NCBI RefSeq assembly: GCF_029309835.1
Contig: NZ_JARJHL010000017.1
Span: 310,001-374,000 of the forward strand
Reading direction: 5' to 3'
DNA length: 64,000 bases
Source of the DNA: Paracoccus sp. DMF-8
GTDB lineage: Bacteria; Pseudomonadota; Alphaproteobacteria; Rhodobacterales; Rhodobacteraceae
How positions within the stretch are numbered: the stretch's first letter is position 1; every line of letters begins with the position of its first letter. Both the position numbers and the translations under genes were made by a program. Below are positions 27,313 to 37,473 of this stretch, piece by piece. Below the pieces are notes generated by a model. It did not search any database and was not told where the DNA came from. It saw nothing but the letters and a program-made list of their open reading frames with translations.

Positions 27313-28446
27313 ATGACGACACTTTCTGTCAGCCGCCGCACCATTCTTGCGGGCGCCGCGATTGCCGGGGCCATGACGCAGGTCCGCCGGGCCGCTGCCG
27401 AAGCGAAAGACGTGCTGACCCCGGCAGCCGCCGCCGACATCGCCAGCCTGCCGCGGGTCAAGGTGAAGCTGGTCGATCCGCCCTATGTCCATCAACACGA
27501 ACAGGTGGCGACGGGCGGCCCCGTGGTCGTCGAATTCGAGATGGAGATCATCGAGAAAAAGATCACGCTGGACAGCAGCGGCGCGACCTGCTGGGCCTCG
27601 ACCTTCAACGGCACGGTGCCGGGACCGCTGATGGTGGTGCATGAAGGCGATTATGTCGAACTGACGCTGATCAACCCTTCGAGCAACGAGCTGATGCACA
27701 ACATCGACTTTCACAGTTCGACCGGGGCGCTTGGCGGCGGCAGCCTGACGCAGGTCAATCCGGGCGAGAAATGCGTGCTGCGCTGGAAAGCGACGAAACC
27801 GGGCGTCTTCGTCTATCACTGCGCCCCTCCGGGCATGGTCGCATGGCATGTGGTTTCCGGGATGAACGGCGCGATCATGGTCCTGCCGCGCGACGGCCTG
27901 AAAGGCCGCGAGGGCGAGCCGGTGACCTATGACAAGGTCTATTACATCGGCGAACAGGATTTCTATGTGCCGCGTGATGCGGATGGCAACTGGATCGACT
28001 ATGCCAGCCCCGGCGAAAGCTACGAAGACACGCTGGCCGTGATGCGCAGCCTGACGCCGACCCATGTGGTGTTCAACGGCGCCGTGGGCGCGCTGACCGG
28101 CGACAATGCGATGAAGGCGAATGTCGGCGAAACCGTGGCCTTCGTCCATGCGCAGGCCAACCGCGACACGCGGCCGCATTTGATCGGCGGGCATGGCGAC
28201 TATGTGTGGGCGACCGGCAAGTTCAACAACCCGCCCGAGGTCGGGCTTGAGACGTGGTTCATCCCCGGCGGCACCGCTGGCCTGATGGTCTATACCTTCG
28301 AACAGCCCGGCGTTTACGCCTATGTGAACCACAATCTGATCGAGGCATTCGAACTTGGCGCCGCCGCCCATGTCGTCGTCGAAGGCGAATGGAACAACGA
28401 CCTGATGATGCAGGTCCTGCCGCCCAGCCCGATCAGCGGCAGTTGA
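27313..28446 (+). CDS. nirK: Copper-containing nitrite reductase
   Basis: Periplasmic enzyme reducing nitrite to NO, 377 residues, with a Tat-type leader ([14 protein letters not shown]). Two cupredoxin domains are complete. Type 1 copper ligands appear in [30 protein letters not shown] (Cys, His, Met); type 2 ligands in the adjacent His of YHCAPP, in LMHNIDFH, and in [10 protein letters not shown] of the second domain. The active-site Asp-98-type segment and the His of [15 protein letters not shown] are also present. AAGGAG precedes ATG 27313. It is intact, unlike most NO- and N2O-reductase genes downstream. Electrons would come from the pseudoazurin encoded at 30.3 kb. Confidence 0.96.
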   Translation: MTTLSVSRRTILAGAAIAGAMTQVRRAAAEAKDVLTPAAAADIASLPRVKVKLVDPPYVHQHEQVATGGPVVVEFEMEIIEKKITLDSSGATCWASTFNGTVPGPLMVVHEGDYVELTLINPSSNELMHNIDFHSSTGALGGGSLTQVNPGEKCVLRWKATKPGVFVYHCAPPGMVAWHVVSGMNGAIMVLPRDGLKGREGEPVTYDKVYYIGEQDFYVPRDADGNWIDYASPGESYEDTLAVMRSLTPTHVVFNGAVGALTGDNAMKANVGETVAFVHAQANRDTRPHLIGGHGDYVWATGKFNNPPEVGLETWFIPGGTAGLMVYTFEQPGVYAYVNHNLIEAFELGAAAHVVVEGEWNNDLMMQVLPPSPISGS

Positions 28447-28515
28447 CCCGCGCCTGAAATCCGCCCCTGCCCGCCGCTGCCCCGTGGCGGGCCCGCGACA
28501 GCAAGGAAGCCTGCG

Positions 28516-29332
28516 ATGCATCAGCTTATCACTCCGGTTCTGCTCACTGCGGGGCTGGCGGCCCTTGGCGCCACGCATCTCATGCCGCCGGACAGGGACG
28601 CGCCGCAGGACCGGCCCGCCGTGGTGCGGCTGGAACCGGCGCCCTTTACCCACCGGCTGGATGGCGACTGGCAGCGCAACGGCTATCCCGTCGACGCGCC
28701 AAGGGCCGTCGTGTCCATCGACAGGCCGGTCGAGATCATGACCATGCGCGTCAGCAACCGCGAATGGCTGGATTGCGTCGCCGCCGGCGCCTGCACCCGG
28801 CCCGGACATGCGACCGACGATCCCGACCTGCCGGTCACCGGCGTCAACTGGTATGACGCGCAGGCCTATGCCGCATGGCTGTCCGCCAGGACCGGCCAGT
28901 CCTCGGCGCCTGCCGACGGATGTCGAATGGGCCCATGCGGCGGCGGAACTGTTTCGCGACGACGCGCTAGGGGTTCAGGCGGATCCGGGCAATCCGGCAA
29001 GGCTGTGGCTGGCGGAATATGCCGTCGAATCGGCCCGCGCCCGCGATCTGGACCGCCAGATCCGCCCGGTCGGCAGCCTGAATGTGAACTCGCTTGGCGT
29101 GCGCGATATCGGCGGCGCGGTCTGGGAATGGACATCGACCTGCCTGCGTCGCGGAGAGCTGGACGATCAGGACCGCATCCTGCGCGAAAGCGACAGTTGC
29201 GGCATCTATATCGCCGAAGGGCTGCACCGCGCCGCCATCACCGATTTCGTGCGCGACCCCAAGTCCGGCGGCTGTTCGGTCGGCGTGCCTCCGGCCAATC
29301 TGGGCTTTCGCCTGATCCGAGAGATCGGCTGA
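28516..29332 (+). pseudogene. nirV: NirV, formylglycine-generating-enzyme-like, with a +1 frameshift
   Basis: NirV is a periplasmic protein of the sulfatase-modifying-factor family found beside nirK. The N-terminal part reads PVEIMTMRVSNREWLDCV, PVTGVNWYDAQAYAAWLSARTGQS. At about 28903-28905 the frame changes by one inserted base, and the C-terminal part continues in the +1 frame (RLPTDVEWAHAAAELF, RPVGSLNVNSLGVRDIGGAVWEWTSTC, GVPPANLGFRLIRE). Removing one base (TCC TCGG to TCC TGG) restores the family motif SWRLPTDVEW and gives 271 residues. As written, the first frame runs on into the next gene without making the catalytic half. Confidence 0.88.
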
Positions 29333-29457
29333 CACCCGCCCCGTCCCCCGCCCTGTCCCGCCCCGTCCCGAACGATCAAGCCAGAAAGAACCGACGCCGA
29401 CCGCATATCTGGCTTTGCTTTCGTCCCGTCTTTGCGGCACCCAAGGAAAGGATCCGA

Positions 29458-30114
29458 GTGAAGGCACAAAACGTGGCGATCGACATTTCAGTGGTCAGAA
29501 ATCTTCCGCTGTTCCGGCAGATGGAACCGGCGGCGCTGACGCGCCTGATGATGCGTGCCACGCCCCTGCGCATCCTGCAGGGCAATACCGTCTTTGAACA
29601 GGGCGCCGAGGCGGTGGCGTTCTACCTGCTGCTGCATGGCCGGCTGAAGGTCAGTCAGGTCACGCCCGACGGCCAGCAGGTGATGGTGCGGGTGGTCCAT
29701 CCGGGCGATCTTTTCGGATTTGCCCGCGCCCTTGCTCGGGACGATTATCCCGGCACGGCCAAGGCGGCGGTGGAATCGCTGGTCATTTCATGGCCGATGG
29801 CCGATTGGGACGCGGTCGTGGAAAACAACCCCCGGCTGGCCATCAACGCGATGCAGACCATCGGTCAGCGCCTTGACGAAGCCCATACCCGGCTGCGCGA
29901 AATGTCCACGCAAGAGGTCGAGCGCCGGGTCGCCCATGCCGTTTTGCGACTGGCCGGAAAGGCGGGCCGGATCGAACAATCCGGCACGTTGATCGACTTT
30001 CCGATCACCCGTCAGGACATCGCCGAAATGACCGGCACCACCCTGCACACCGTATCGCGGCTTTTGTCCGCATGGCAGGCGATGGGTCTGGTCGAAGGCG
30101 GGCGGCGAAGCTGA
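29458..30114 (+). CDS. nnrR: Crp/Fnr-family regulator, NnrR-like
   Basis: Regulator of 218 residues starting at GTG 29458, preceded by AAGGAAAGG. A cyclic-nucleotide-binding-like domain ([31 protein letters not shown]) leads through a dimer helix to an HTH with recognition helix [15 protein letters not shown]. It has no Cys at all, so it cannot hold the FNR 4Fe-4S cluster. The HTVSR helix differs from the E-x-x-S-R of FNR and fits the NnrR group that reads TTGCG sites. Such sites lie before nirK/nnrS and pseudoazurin nearby. A longer upstream reading belongs to the frameshifted nirV. NO sensing is inferred from family. Confidence 0.82.
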   Translation: MKAQNVAIDISVVRNLPLFRQMEPAALTRLMMRATPLRILQGNTVFEQGAEAVAFYLLLHGRLKVSQVTPDGQQVMVRVVHPGDLFGFARALARDDYPGTAKAAVESLVISWPMADWDAVVENNPRLAINAMQTIGQRLDEAHTRLREMSTQEVERRVAHAVLRLAGKAGRIEQSGTLIDFPITRQDIAEMTGTTLHTVSRLLSAWQAMGLVEGGRRS

Positions 30115-30201
30115 CCGTCACCGATGCCGAGGCCCTCGGCCCGGATCGCCGATCCGGACGACTGACCGCCGCCTGCCCGCCGCCAAAGAAGCGCCCGCTG
30201 T

Positions 30202-30215
30202 TTGCGATTTCGCAA
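30202..30215 (+). promoter_or_regulatory. NnrR-type Crp/Fnr box upstream of pseudoazurin
   Basis: TTGCGATTTCGCAA, with perfect 6-bp arms TTGCGA/TCGCAA, centred about 82 bp before the pseudoazurin start. It is the most symmetric Crp/Fnr site in the window and of the same TTGCG class as the nirK/nnrS site. Confidence 0.82.
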
Positions 30216-30290
30216 AGTCGGGCCTGCGAAACCGGCCTAGATCTTTGCGCAACGGATCGACGCAACGATCCGCATGACCGGAGATCTGAT

Positions 30291-30728
30291 GTGAAATTTG
30301 CCACCCTTCTTGCCGCCCCCGCCCTTGTCCTCGCGCTGACCGGGACAGGTTTTGCCGCCGAACACGAAGTCCATATGCTGAACAAGGGCGAAGCGGGGGT
30401 GATGGTGTTCGAACCTGCCTTTGTCAGGGCCGAACCGGGCGACACCATCCGTTTCATCCCCACCGACAAAAGCCACAACGTCGAATTCATCGCGGATATC
30501 CTGCCCGAAGGCGTCGAGGCCTTCAAAAGCAAGATCAACGACGAATACACCCTGACCGTCAACGAAATCGGCCTTTACGGCGTGAAATGCACCCCGCATT
30601 TCGCCATGGGCATGGTCGCGCTGATCCAGGTCGGCGATGCCCCCGCGAACCTCGAAGCGGCGCAGACCGCCAAGATGCCGAAAAAGGCGCGCGAACGGCT
30701 GGACGCGGAAATCGCTCAGGTCCAGTGA
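30291..30728 (+). CDS. pazS: Pseudoazurin (blue copper electron carrier)
   Basis: Periplasmic type 1 copper protein of 145 residues from GTG 30291, with a signal peptide ([20 protein letters not shown], cleavage before AEHEVHML). Copper ligands are visible: His in DKSHNVEF, then Cys-x2-His-x4-Met in [13 protein letters not shown]. The mature start [13 protein letters not shown] is typical. It carries electrons from the bc1 complex or cytochrome pool to nitrite and nitrous oxide reductases. It has its own NnrR-type box. Intact. Confidence 0.94.
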   Translation: MKFATLLAAPALVLALTGTGFAAEHEVHMLNKGEAGVMVFEPAFVRAEPGDTIRFIPTDKSHNVEFIADILPEGVEAFKSKINDEYTLTVNEIGLYGVKCTPHFAMGMVALIQVGDAPANLEAAQTAKMPKKARERLDAEIAQVQ

Positions 30729-30767
30729 CGCGCCTTCGCGCGGGACAGACCGCGATGACATCTGGCC

Positions 30768-30788
30768 GGGCGGCACGACCTGCCGCCC
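30768..30788 (+). terminator. Hairpin after pseudoazurin
   Basis: GGGCGGCA (30768-30775) pairs with TGCCGCCC (30781-30788) around a 5-base loop, 40 bp after the pseudoazurin stop. No T-run follows, so it may be a Rho-assisted end or an mRNA-stabilising structure rather than a full intrinsic terminator. Confidence 0.45.
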
Positions 30789-30852
30789 GTCATGCTGAAA
30801 AGACCCGGCCGCATCGGTGCGACCGATGCCCATGTCCGCCAGAGAAAGGCCG

Positions 30853-31575
30853 ATGACCATGCACCAGTCCCTGACCCCGCTTCACCGCCGGATCGCCTGC
30901 CAGTCGCGGCTGTTTGCAACCCTGCCGGGCGATGTCGCGGACAGGTTGCTTGACGCCGCGCATCTGAAAAAGCTGCGGCGCGGGCAGACCCTGTTTCACC
31001 ACGGCGATACGGCCCATGCGATCCATATCGTGACCGAAGGCTGGGTCAAACTGTATCGCATCGCCCCCAACGGGACCGAGGCCGTGGTGGGCGTGATGAC
31101 CCGCGGCCAGAGCTTTGGCGAACCGATCGCGCTGCGCCGGGCCGCCTATCCCGTCTCGGCCGAGGCCACGACCAACGCCGAGCTGCTGGCGATTCCGGCG
31201 CTGGCCTTTCTGGATATCCTGCACGCCCATCCCGAAACCGCGATTTCGGTTCTGTCGGCCACATTCCTGCATCTGCAGGGGCTGGTCGAACAGATCGAGC
31301 AGTTGAAGGCCCGCCCTGGCGCGCAGCGGGTGGCCGAATTCCTGCTGGAACTGTGCCCCGAGGGGGCCGAAAGCGCGACCGTGAACCTGCCCTATGACAA
31401 GGCGCTGATCGCGGGCCGGTTGGGCATGAAACCCGAAAGCCTCAGCCGTGCCTTTGCGCGCCTGCGTCATTTCGGGGTCAATGTGCATCAGGCCAGCGCC
31501 AGCATCGCCTCGGTTTCGGCGCTGCATGGGCTGGCGCATGACGATGCGACCGGCTGTCTTGGCCGCGCTATCTGA
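30853..31575 (+). CDS. Crp/Fnr-family regulator, Dnr/Nnr-like
   Basis: Second regulator of this family, 240 residues from ATG 30853. The sensor domain reads LRRGQTLFHHGDTAHAIHIVTEGWVKLYRIAPNG, with a later LGMKPESLSRAFARLRHFGV helix whose E-S-L-S-R matches the FNR/Dnr recognition pattern. Only one Cys lies in the N-terminal region, so it lacks the FNR cluster ligands. The His-rich patch HHGDTAHAIH may matter for heme or NO sensing, as proposed for Dnr proteins. It ends 8 bp inside the convergent norF gene. It is the natural candidate to act on the TTAAC/GTCAA box before norC. Confidence 0.82.
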   Translation: MTMHQSLTPLHRRIACQSRLFATLPGDVADRLLDAAHLKKLRRGQTLFHHGDTAHAIHIVTEGWVKLYRIAPNGTEAVVGVMTRGQSFGEPIALRRAAYPVSAEATTNAELLAIPALAFLDILHAHPETAISVLSATFLHLQGLVEQIEQLKARPGAQRVAEFLLELCPEGAESATVNLPYDKALIAGRLGMKPESLSRAFARLRHFGVNVHQASASIASVSALHGLAHDDATGCLGRAI

Positions 31576-31812
31576 TAACCAGCACATAGGCCCCGCCGAT
31601 CAGCAACAGCCAGATCGCAATCGGCACCGTAAAGGCGACCAGCCAGCCCGGCGCTGTGGCCAGATGCAAAAAGCGTCCCAGAATCAGCCGCGCCTTCAGA
31701 AACGACAGCAGCAGGATCCCGCGACCGCCGCCCGGCCATCCACCCCGGCCAGCGTGGCGGTCGCCAGCGTCAGGGCGATCAGCAGGACCCATGTTTTCGT
31801 CAACTGGTCCAT
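31568..31812 (-). pseudogene. norF: NorF, small NO-reductase accessory membrane protein, frameshifted
   Basis: From ATG 31812 the frame reads MDQLTKTWVLLIALTLATATLAGVDGRAAVAG and then hits a stop within 7 codons. In the next frame the expected continuation ILLLSFLKARLILGRFLHLATAP and GWLVAFTVPIAIWLLLIGGAYVLV is present to TAG at 31568. One base is missing near 31717-31722; restoring it gives about an 81-residue protein with three membrane segments of the cytochrome c oxidase subunit IV/NorF type. It is the last gene of norCBQDEF. Confidence 0.82.
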
Positions 31813-31817
31813 GCCGC

Positions 31818-32354
31818 TCACCAGATCAGCCAGACGGCGGGCAGGATCAGCACCCAGACCAGATCCACCATATGCCAGAACATCGCGCCCGCCTGCACCG
31901 GCTCGGGGCGGGCGTGGATCGCGACCAGCGCCAGAACCGCCACGCCCGCGACGACATGGGCCGCGTGAAAACCGCTGAGCAGATAGTAGAACGTAAAGAA
32001 CGGATGACTGTCGATGCCCAGCCCGGCCCTGATGTCGCGGCCATATTCGACGCCCTTGACGATCAGGAAAACCACCCCGCCCAGGACCGCCAGCAACAGC
32101 CCGCGCCGGGCCTGCGCCCGTCGGCCGGCCCGCGCCGCGCGTTCGGCCTGCGCGGCAAACAGCCCCGAGGTCACCAGAACCAGCGTGTTCAGCGCCGCCA
32201 TCCTGCCGTCAAGCTGCGCCTGAGCCGCCGAAAACCCGGCGGGGTCCATCAGCCCCAGAACCACCATGACCGTGACCCCGGCCATGAACACCGCCAGTTC
32301 GGACAGGATCAGGATCCACAGGATCAATTCGCCGGGCAGGTCCTCGACACGCAT
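31818..32354 (-). CDS. norE: NorE, cytochrome c oxidase subunit III-like protein
   Basis: Membrane protein of 178 residues from ATG 32354, overlapping the norD stop (TGATG). About five hydrophobic segments are visible, with the subunit III-like landmarks ELILWILILSELAVFMAGV, VFLIVKGVEYG, FFTFYYLLSGFHAAHVVAG and FWHMVDLVWVLILPAVWLIW. NorE is not part of the catalytic NorCB pair but supports NO reductase activity. It is the only gene of the nor operon that reads intact. Confidence 0.9.
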   Translation of the reverse strand: MRVEDLPGELILWILILSELAVFMAGVTVMVVLGLMDPAGFSAAQAQLDGRMAALNTLVLVTSGLFAAQAERAARAGRRAQARRGLLLAVLGGVVFLIVKGVEYGRDIRAGLGIDSHPFFTFYYLLSGFHAAHVVAGVAVLALVAIHARPEPVQAGAMFWHMVDLVWVLILPAVWLIW

Positions 32355-34281
32355 CACATCACCAGTTGCCGGTAGATTTCGGGCAAGGCGGTAATCAGCC
32401 GGTCGGGTTCGCGGATCACCTGAAAGCCGCCCTGACCAAAGATGCGCGGGAACCAGCTTTGCGAATCGCGGTCGATGGTGATGCCGAATACCGCGTGACC
32501 GGCGCGGCGGGCCTCGCGCACGGCCATGGCGCTGTCCTCGATCCCGTGGCGGCCTTCGTAATGGTCCAGATCGTTCGGCTTGCCATCGGTGATGACGATC
32601 AGCAGGCGGCGCGAGCGGCCCTCGCGTGCCAGCCCCTTCGACGCATGGCGGATCGCGGCCCCGAGCCGGGTATAGAAACCGGGCCGCAGGGCATGGATGC
32701 GCGCCTCGATATCCGGGGTCATCGCTTCGTCGAAACCCTTGCAGTCATGGATCCAGACCCGGTCGCGCTTCAGCGAGGAAAAGCCCTGAATGGCAAAGCG
32801 GTCGCCGCAGGCATCCAGCCCCCATGCCAGCGCGGTCAGCGCCTCGCGCGCGATGTCGATGACCGCGCGGCCCGTCACCGCGCTTTCGGTCGAGCGCGAG
32901 ACATCCATCAGGATCGACACCGCCAGATCGCGGTTCTCGGGCCGCGCCTGCTGCCAGATCCGGTCCGATCCCCGGCCCGTGGCGCGCAGATCGGCGACGG
33001 ATCGCAGGGCGGCGTCCAGATCCAGCTCCTCGCCATCGGGCTGGGCGTGCCGGATCGCCTTGGCGGGGCGCAGCGCCTCGAACTGGCGTTTCACGGCGCG
33101 GATGCGCCTGCGCGCGGCGGGGCCGGTGACGCCCGCCTAATCCGGCGCGGGCGTTGTCGGCGTGGCCAGCACCCGGCAATGATCGGGCAGCCGAGCATTC
33201 GCCCGCGCATCCCATTCCGGATAGGTCGAAACCCCGGCGATGCGTTCGCGGTCCACGTCTTCGGGCGCAAGGTCCAGATGCAGCTTCAGCTTGGTCGCGG
33301 GCGCCTTGGCAAGCTGGCCCAGCACGATTTCCTCGTGATCCTCGGCGGCTTTTCTGGCGTTGTCCAGATCGTCATCCTCGACCCGGCGGTTGATGTTCAT
33401 CATCTCGGCCCAGGTCAGCATCGCCTCGAATTTGTAAAGGATCAGGCTGTCCTTGCGCGCGACCTGATCGGCCTTCATCCGGCGGGCCTTGCGCGCGGTG
33501 CTGTCACCCGATTCCTCGGGCGTGCCATCGGTGGGCAGGGTCGCGACCTCGGTCGGATTGCCGCGGGCCAGCGCGCGCAGATCGGGCCAGAGCGGCACCG
33601 GCAGAAACGGGCGATAGCCGCGGGGCGCGACCCAATGCGCGGGCGGGTTTTCATGGTCGCGCAGCAGGTCGGGCGCGGGCGCGTCGCGGGCGCCCAGCAT
33701 GTGGCGCACCAGGGCCTCGACCCGCGCCTCGGTGCCGCGCAGGGCGGGACGCTGGCGCAGGTCCAGATGCGCCCGCGCCAGCCGCGCCCAGATCCGGCGC
33801 AGACCGGGCGCGGCCTCCAGCGTCGCGCGGGTCATCGCGACGCCCGCACGGATCGCGGCCAGATCGGCGCGCAACGGATCGGTTTCAACCGGGACGCGCG
33901 GGGCATGTGCCGCCGCCGCAGCCAGCCACAGATACAGCGCTTCATTATCCGCGCGTTCGGGAAATACCGCGATTTCCAGCGGCAGGCGCAGTGCGTCGCC
34001 GTCGAAGCTGGCTGCGGGCGATGGCTTCGGCATCAAAGGCCAGCCAGCGCCGCCATGAAATCCGGTGGCGCGAGGTTTCATCCGCCACCGGCTTCAGCTC
34101 GACATCATGGTCGCCGCCTAGACCGCGAAACAGGACCGCGATCCGGCCACGCATCGTCGTCGAAGCGGTCAGCGGCCTGATCGGCAAAGCGTTGCGGCGG
34201 GTCCATCCGGGCGGCCAGCCGGTGCCAGATCTTGCCAACCGTTTCCTCGGGCTCCCAGGGGGTGATGTCGAGATGCGCCAC
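32354..34281 (-). pseudogene. norD: NorD, VWA-domain activator of NO reductase, with one nonsense codon and two frameshifts
   Basis: NorD pairs with the MoxR-type ATPase NorQ to mature NO reductase. Starting at GTG 34281 the frame gives AHLDITPWEPEETVGKIWHR. Near 34136 one extra base shifts it to the frame with GLGGDHDVELKPVADETS and ISWRRWLAFDAEAIARS. Near 34010 another extra base shifts to SFDGDALRLPLEIAVFPERA onward. A TAG at 33137-33139 follows PTTPAPD, after which the same frame resumes (RRRIRAVKRQFEALRP) and carries the VWA domain with VSILMDVSRSTESA (metal site D-x-S-x-S) and LLIVITDGKPNDLD. Corrected length is 641 residues, normal for NorD. Three independent lesions make this the most damaged nor gene. 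Confidence 0.88.
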
Positions 34282-34286
34282 GATCC

Positions 34287-35095
34287 TTACCCCACCACCG
34301 CAACGACCAGATCCATCAGCCCCTGACGGGTGTCGGGATCATCGGTCAGGGGTTCGATCATCGCGGCGCGGATGGCGCGGTTCATATCCATCCCGCCCTG
34401 AATCAAGGTCGCCGCATAGACCACCAGCCGGGTCGAGACGCCTTCTTCCAGATCCTGCCCTTTCAGCCCGCGCAACTTGCCCGCAAGTCGCACCAGCAGC
34501 GCCACCCGATCCCGGCGTCCAGCCCGCTTTCGCGGGCGACCACCTCGGTTTCATGGGCGGCGGCGGGAAAGGTGAATTCGACCGACAGGAACCGCTGGCG
34601 GGTCGAGGGTTTCAGCGTTTTCAGGATATTCTGATAGCCGGGGTTGTAGCTGGCCACCAGCATGAAGCCGGGCGCGGCCTGCAACTCCTCGCCCGTGCGG
34701 TCGATGGGCAGGATGCGGCGGTCATCGGTCAGCGGGTGCAGGACCACGGCCACGTCCTTGCGCGCCTCGACCACCTCGTCAAGGTAACAGATCGCGCCCT
34801 GGCGCACGGCGCGGGTCAGCGGGCCATCGACCCAGACCGTCTCACCGCCCTTGAGCAGATAGCGCCCGATCAGATCCGCCGCCGACAGGTCGTCGTGACA
34901 GGCGACCGTATAAAGCGGACGGCCAAGACGCGCGGCCATATGGGCGACAAAGCGCGTCTTGCCGCAGCCCGTCGGACCTTTCAGCAAAAGCGGCAGGTTG
35001 CTGGCACAGGCGGCGGCAAAGACATCGCATTCGTCGCCCTGCGCCAAGTAGAAGGGCGCCTGCCCCTCTACCGCCAGTTTCGGATTTCCGTCCAT
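34287..35095 (-). pseudogene. norQ: NorQ, MoxR-type AAA ATPase, frameshifted near the C-terminus
   Basis: AAA ATPase that works with NorD. From ATG 35095 ([16 protein letters not shown]) it carries Walker [20 protein letters not shown], Walker [17 protein letters not shown] and the sensor region [20 protein letters not shown] with STRQRF. After ARESGLDAG, near 34510, one base is missing and the frame ends at 34463. The true C-terminus ([52 protein letters not shown]) lies in the other frame to 34287. Corrected length is 269 residues, the family norm. The catalytic core is intact in the shortened product, but the C-terminal helical lid is lost. Confidence 0.9.
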
Positions 35096-35099
35096 CAGA

Positions 35100-36477
35100 T
35101 TACTCCGCTGCGTGTTTGACGACCGCGCCGGCCGTTCGATCACTTCGGCGCTTGCGCGGCACCAGCAGCGCGTAGATCAACAGATAGGTGCCGATCACCA
35201 CCGCCACGCCGGACCCCAGCCGCATCCAGAAAAACAGCGCGATCTGGTCCTGCACCTCCATGTAATACTGGCCCATGACGCGCTGCAGATGGGTCTGGAT
35301 CGTGCCGGCAAAGGTCAGCACAAAGGTCATGAAGACCATCCCCGCCGACATCAGCCAGAAGGCCGCCATGTTCAGCACCTGATTATAGGGATCGCGCTGG
35401 CGCAGGATCGGCAGCGCATAGGTGAACAGCGCGATATTGACGCAGACATAGGCCCCGTAAAAGGCAAGGTGACCGTGGGCAGCGGTGACCTGCGTGCCGT
35501 GGGTGTAATAGTTCACCCCGTGCAGCGTATGCAGGAACCCCCAGACACCCGCGCCAAAGAAGGCCAGAACCGAACAGCCAAGCGACCACAGCAGCGCCGC
35601 CTTGTTCGGATGGTCGCGGCGGCCCTTCCAGACCATGACGAAGGCGAAGGCCATCATCGCAAAGAAGGGCACCATCTCGAAGGACGAGAAGATGGAACCG
35701 ATCCACTGCCAATAGGCGGGCATCCCGATCCAGAAATAGTGGTGGCCGGTGCCGAGGATCCCCGAAAACAGCGCCGTGGCGACGATGACATACAGCCATT
35801 TCTCCACGACCTCGCGGTCCACGCCCGTCAGCTTCAGCATCAGGAAGCCAAGGATCGAGGCCATGATCAGCTCCCACACGCCTTCGACCCACAGGTGGAC
35901 GACGTTCCACCAATATTGCTTGTCCAGCGCCAGGTTGTCGGGGTTGTAGAAGGAAAACAGGAACAGCAGCGCCAGACCCCAAAGCCCGAGCAGCAGGATC
36001 GAGGAAATCACCGTCTTGCGCCCCTTGGCGACGGTCATCGTCACGTTCCACAGGAAAATCAGCGCGGCGACGACGATTCCGGCCTTGACCCATTTCGGCT
36101 GTTCCAGAAACTCGCGCCCCTCGCGGCCCAGCAGGAAATTGCCTTCGAACAGGTTGAACAGATAGGTGACGACCACGCCCGCGGTCCCGATCACCAGAAT
36201 GGCAAGCTGGATATAGGCGGCCTTGACCGAATGGATTTCGCGTTCGGCCTCTTCGGGGATCAGGAAATAGGCGGCCCCGAAAAAGCCGGTCAGCAGCCAG
36301 ACGATCAGCGAATTGGTGTGCAGCATCCGCGCCGACCGGAAACGGCAGCACCTCGGACAGGAAATTCGGCTGGACATAGATGTAACCCAGCACGATCCCC
36401 ATCGTCACCTGAACGGCGAACAGGGCCAGCGCGACCAGAATATAGGCCAGCGCGATATTTTGGGATTTGTATTTCAT
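35100..36477 (-). pseudogene. norB: NorB, cytochrome b subunit of nitric oxide reductase, frameshifted near the N-terminus
   Basis: Catalytic heme b/b3-FeB subunit that reduces NO to N2O. ATG 36477 begins MKYKSQNIALAYILVALALF and reads the first membrane helix to NFLSEVLPF. One extra base near 36337 then breaks the frame. Removing it joins PS-ARMLHTNSLIVWLLTGFF, where the first heme His lies, and the remaining 11 helices follow without error. Metal ligands are present in WWNVVHLWVEGVWEL (His and the key Glu), GTGHHYFWIG (FeB His pair) and AAHGHLAFYGAY (heme b and b3 His). Corrected length is 458 residues. A product starting downstream could retain most helices but no obvious start with a ribosome site exists. 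Confidence 0.9.
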
Positions 36478-36495
36478 GATTCTGTCTCCCCCCAC

Positions 36496-36952
36496 TCAGC
36501 CGGCGTCATTGGGCGGCCAGCCCTGGGTGTTGATGCTTGCCGGTCCACAACAGGAAATCCGACAGCCCCTGAATGTCTTCGTCGGACAGGTGGAATTGCG
36601 GCATCTGGCGACGGCCCTCGACACCCGACGGCTGCGCCTCCATCCAGCCCTTGAGCGTTTCGAATGCCGTCTCGGGGTCGTCCTGGACGCCCCAACGGGT
36701 CATCACATTGCCGACCTCCGGGGCGAAATAGGCGCCTTCGCCCAGGATCGAATGGCAATTCACGCAGGCATTCTTCTCCCAGACATGCTTGCCGCGCTGC
36801 GACCGCTGTCGGTGAGCCCCGGCATGATCGGTCGAGACATTGACGATATACCAATGGCCGTGAGCGAACAGGCCGATGAAAATAAGGATGAAAAACAGGG
36901 ACCCGCCGTAAAAGATGTTCCGGGCCATGCTCTTCGTCAGGACTTCGCGCAT
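36496..36952 (-). pseudogene. norC: NorC, cytochrome c subunit of nitric oxide reductase, frameshifted at the C-terminus
   Basis: Membrane-anchored cytochrome c subunit. It opens MREVLTKSMARNIFYGGSLF with one transmembrane helix and has the heme site NACVNCHSILGEGAYFAPEVGNV (CxxCH) and the distal Met in EGRRQMPQFHLSDED. After DFLLWTGK one extra base near 36535 replaces the family ending INTQGWPPNDAG by HQHPGLAAQ, with a stop at 36506 instead of 36496. The stretch HAGAHRQRSQRGKHVWEK near 36800 also looks locally shifted (GLTDSG... in another frame), perhaps by two compensating indels. The heme core is intact, so this product alone might fold. The Nnr-type box lies 64 bp upstream. Confidence 0.85.
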
Positions 36953-37015
36953 GGCGAGGGTCTCCCGAAGCTGTTGGCGATGGAACCGGCTTGCGTCTTT
37001 GGGGCGGAACTCTCC

Positions 37016-37029
37016 TTAACCAAAGTCAA
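37016..37029. promoter_or_regulatory. Nnr/Dnr-type Crp/Fnr box of the nor operon
   Basis: TTAACCAAAGTCAA (reverse TTGACTTTGGTTAA) matches the TTAAC-N4-GTCAA form known for Paracoccus NNR targets. It lies 64 bp upstream of norC and 57 bp upstream of the small membrane-protein gene on the other strand, so it can serve both directions. Confidence 0.8.
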
Positions 37030-37085
37030 GGATATCGCATTTCGCCCATTCTAACCCGACCCGGTCATGTCGGATGGGTCTTGCA

Positions 37086-37331
37086 ATGGATGATCACGAG
37101 AACCCGCGATCCGCGCCGCAATGGACGGTCCTGCGTCTGGCGCTGCTGCTGTATGTCTTTGCGGCGGCGGCGGTGGCCATCAATCTGTTCATGCTGGGGC
37201 TGCTCATGCAGGCCTTTGGCTTTACCGCGATCGCGCCCGTCGATGCGCTGATGGCGTCGGGGGTGCTGGGCATCCCTGCGGCATGGGCCGCGGGCAAATG
37301 GGCGCGGCATCTGCTGGATGAGGCCAGTTGA
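37086..37331 (+). CDS. Small two-helix membrane protein between nor and nos
   Basis: Protein of 81 residues from ATG 37086, with two predicted membrane helices (LRLALLLYVFAAAAVAINLF and ALMASGVLGIPAAWAAGKWA). It is divergent from norC and shares its Crp/Fnr box, and it precedes the nos operon in the same direction. I do not recognise the family. Hydrophobicity pattern and position support it as real. A role with denitrification is inferred from location. Confidence 0.65.
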   Translation: MDDHENPRSAPQWTVLRLALLLYVFAAAAVAINLFMLGLLMQAFGFTAIAPVDALMASGVLGIPAAWAAGKWARHLLDEAS

Positions 37332-37473
37332 CGCCGGCACCGCATGTCCCCCTTGCCGATCCGCGCCCGGCCCGACCGGAAACGGATATCTCACCCGAAA
37401 TCATGGTTTTCGCACAGCCTCGCCCCAATCGTCCCGCCGCCCCCCGTCCCGCCGCCTTGAATGCGCTTGCTGT

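Noticed and set aside
36790..36835. Odd segment in norC (HAGAHRQRSQRG) counted as a separate lesion
   Set aside because: The flanks stay in one frame. A pair of compensating indels is possible, but natural divergence cannot be excluded.
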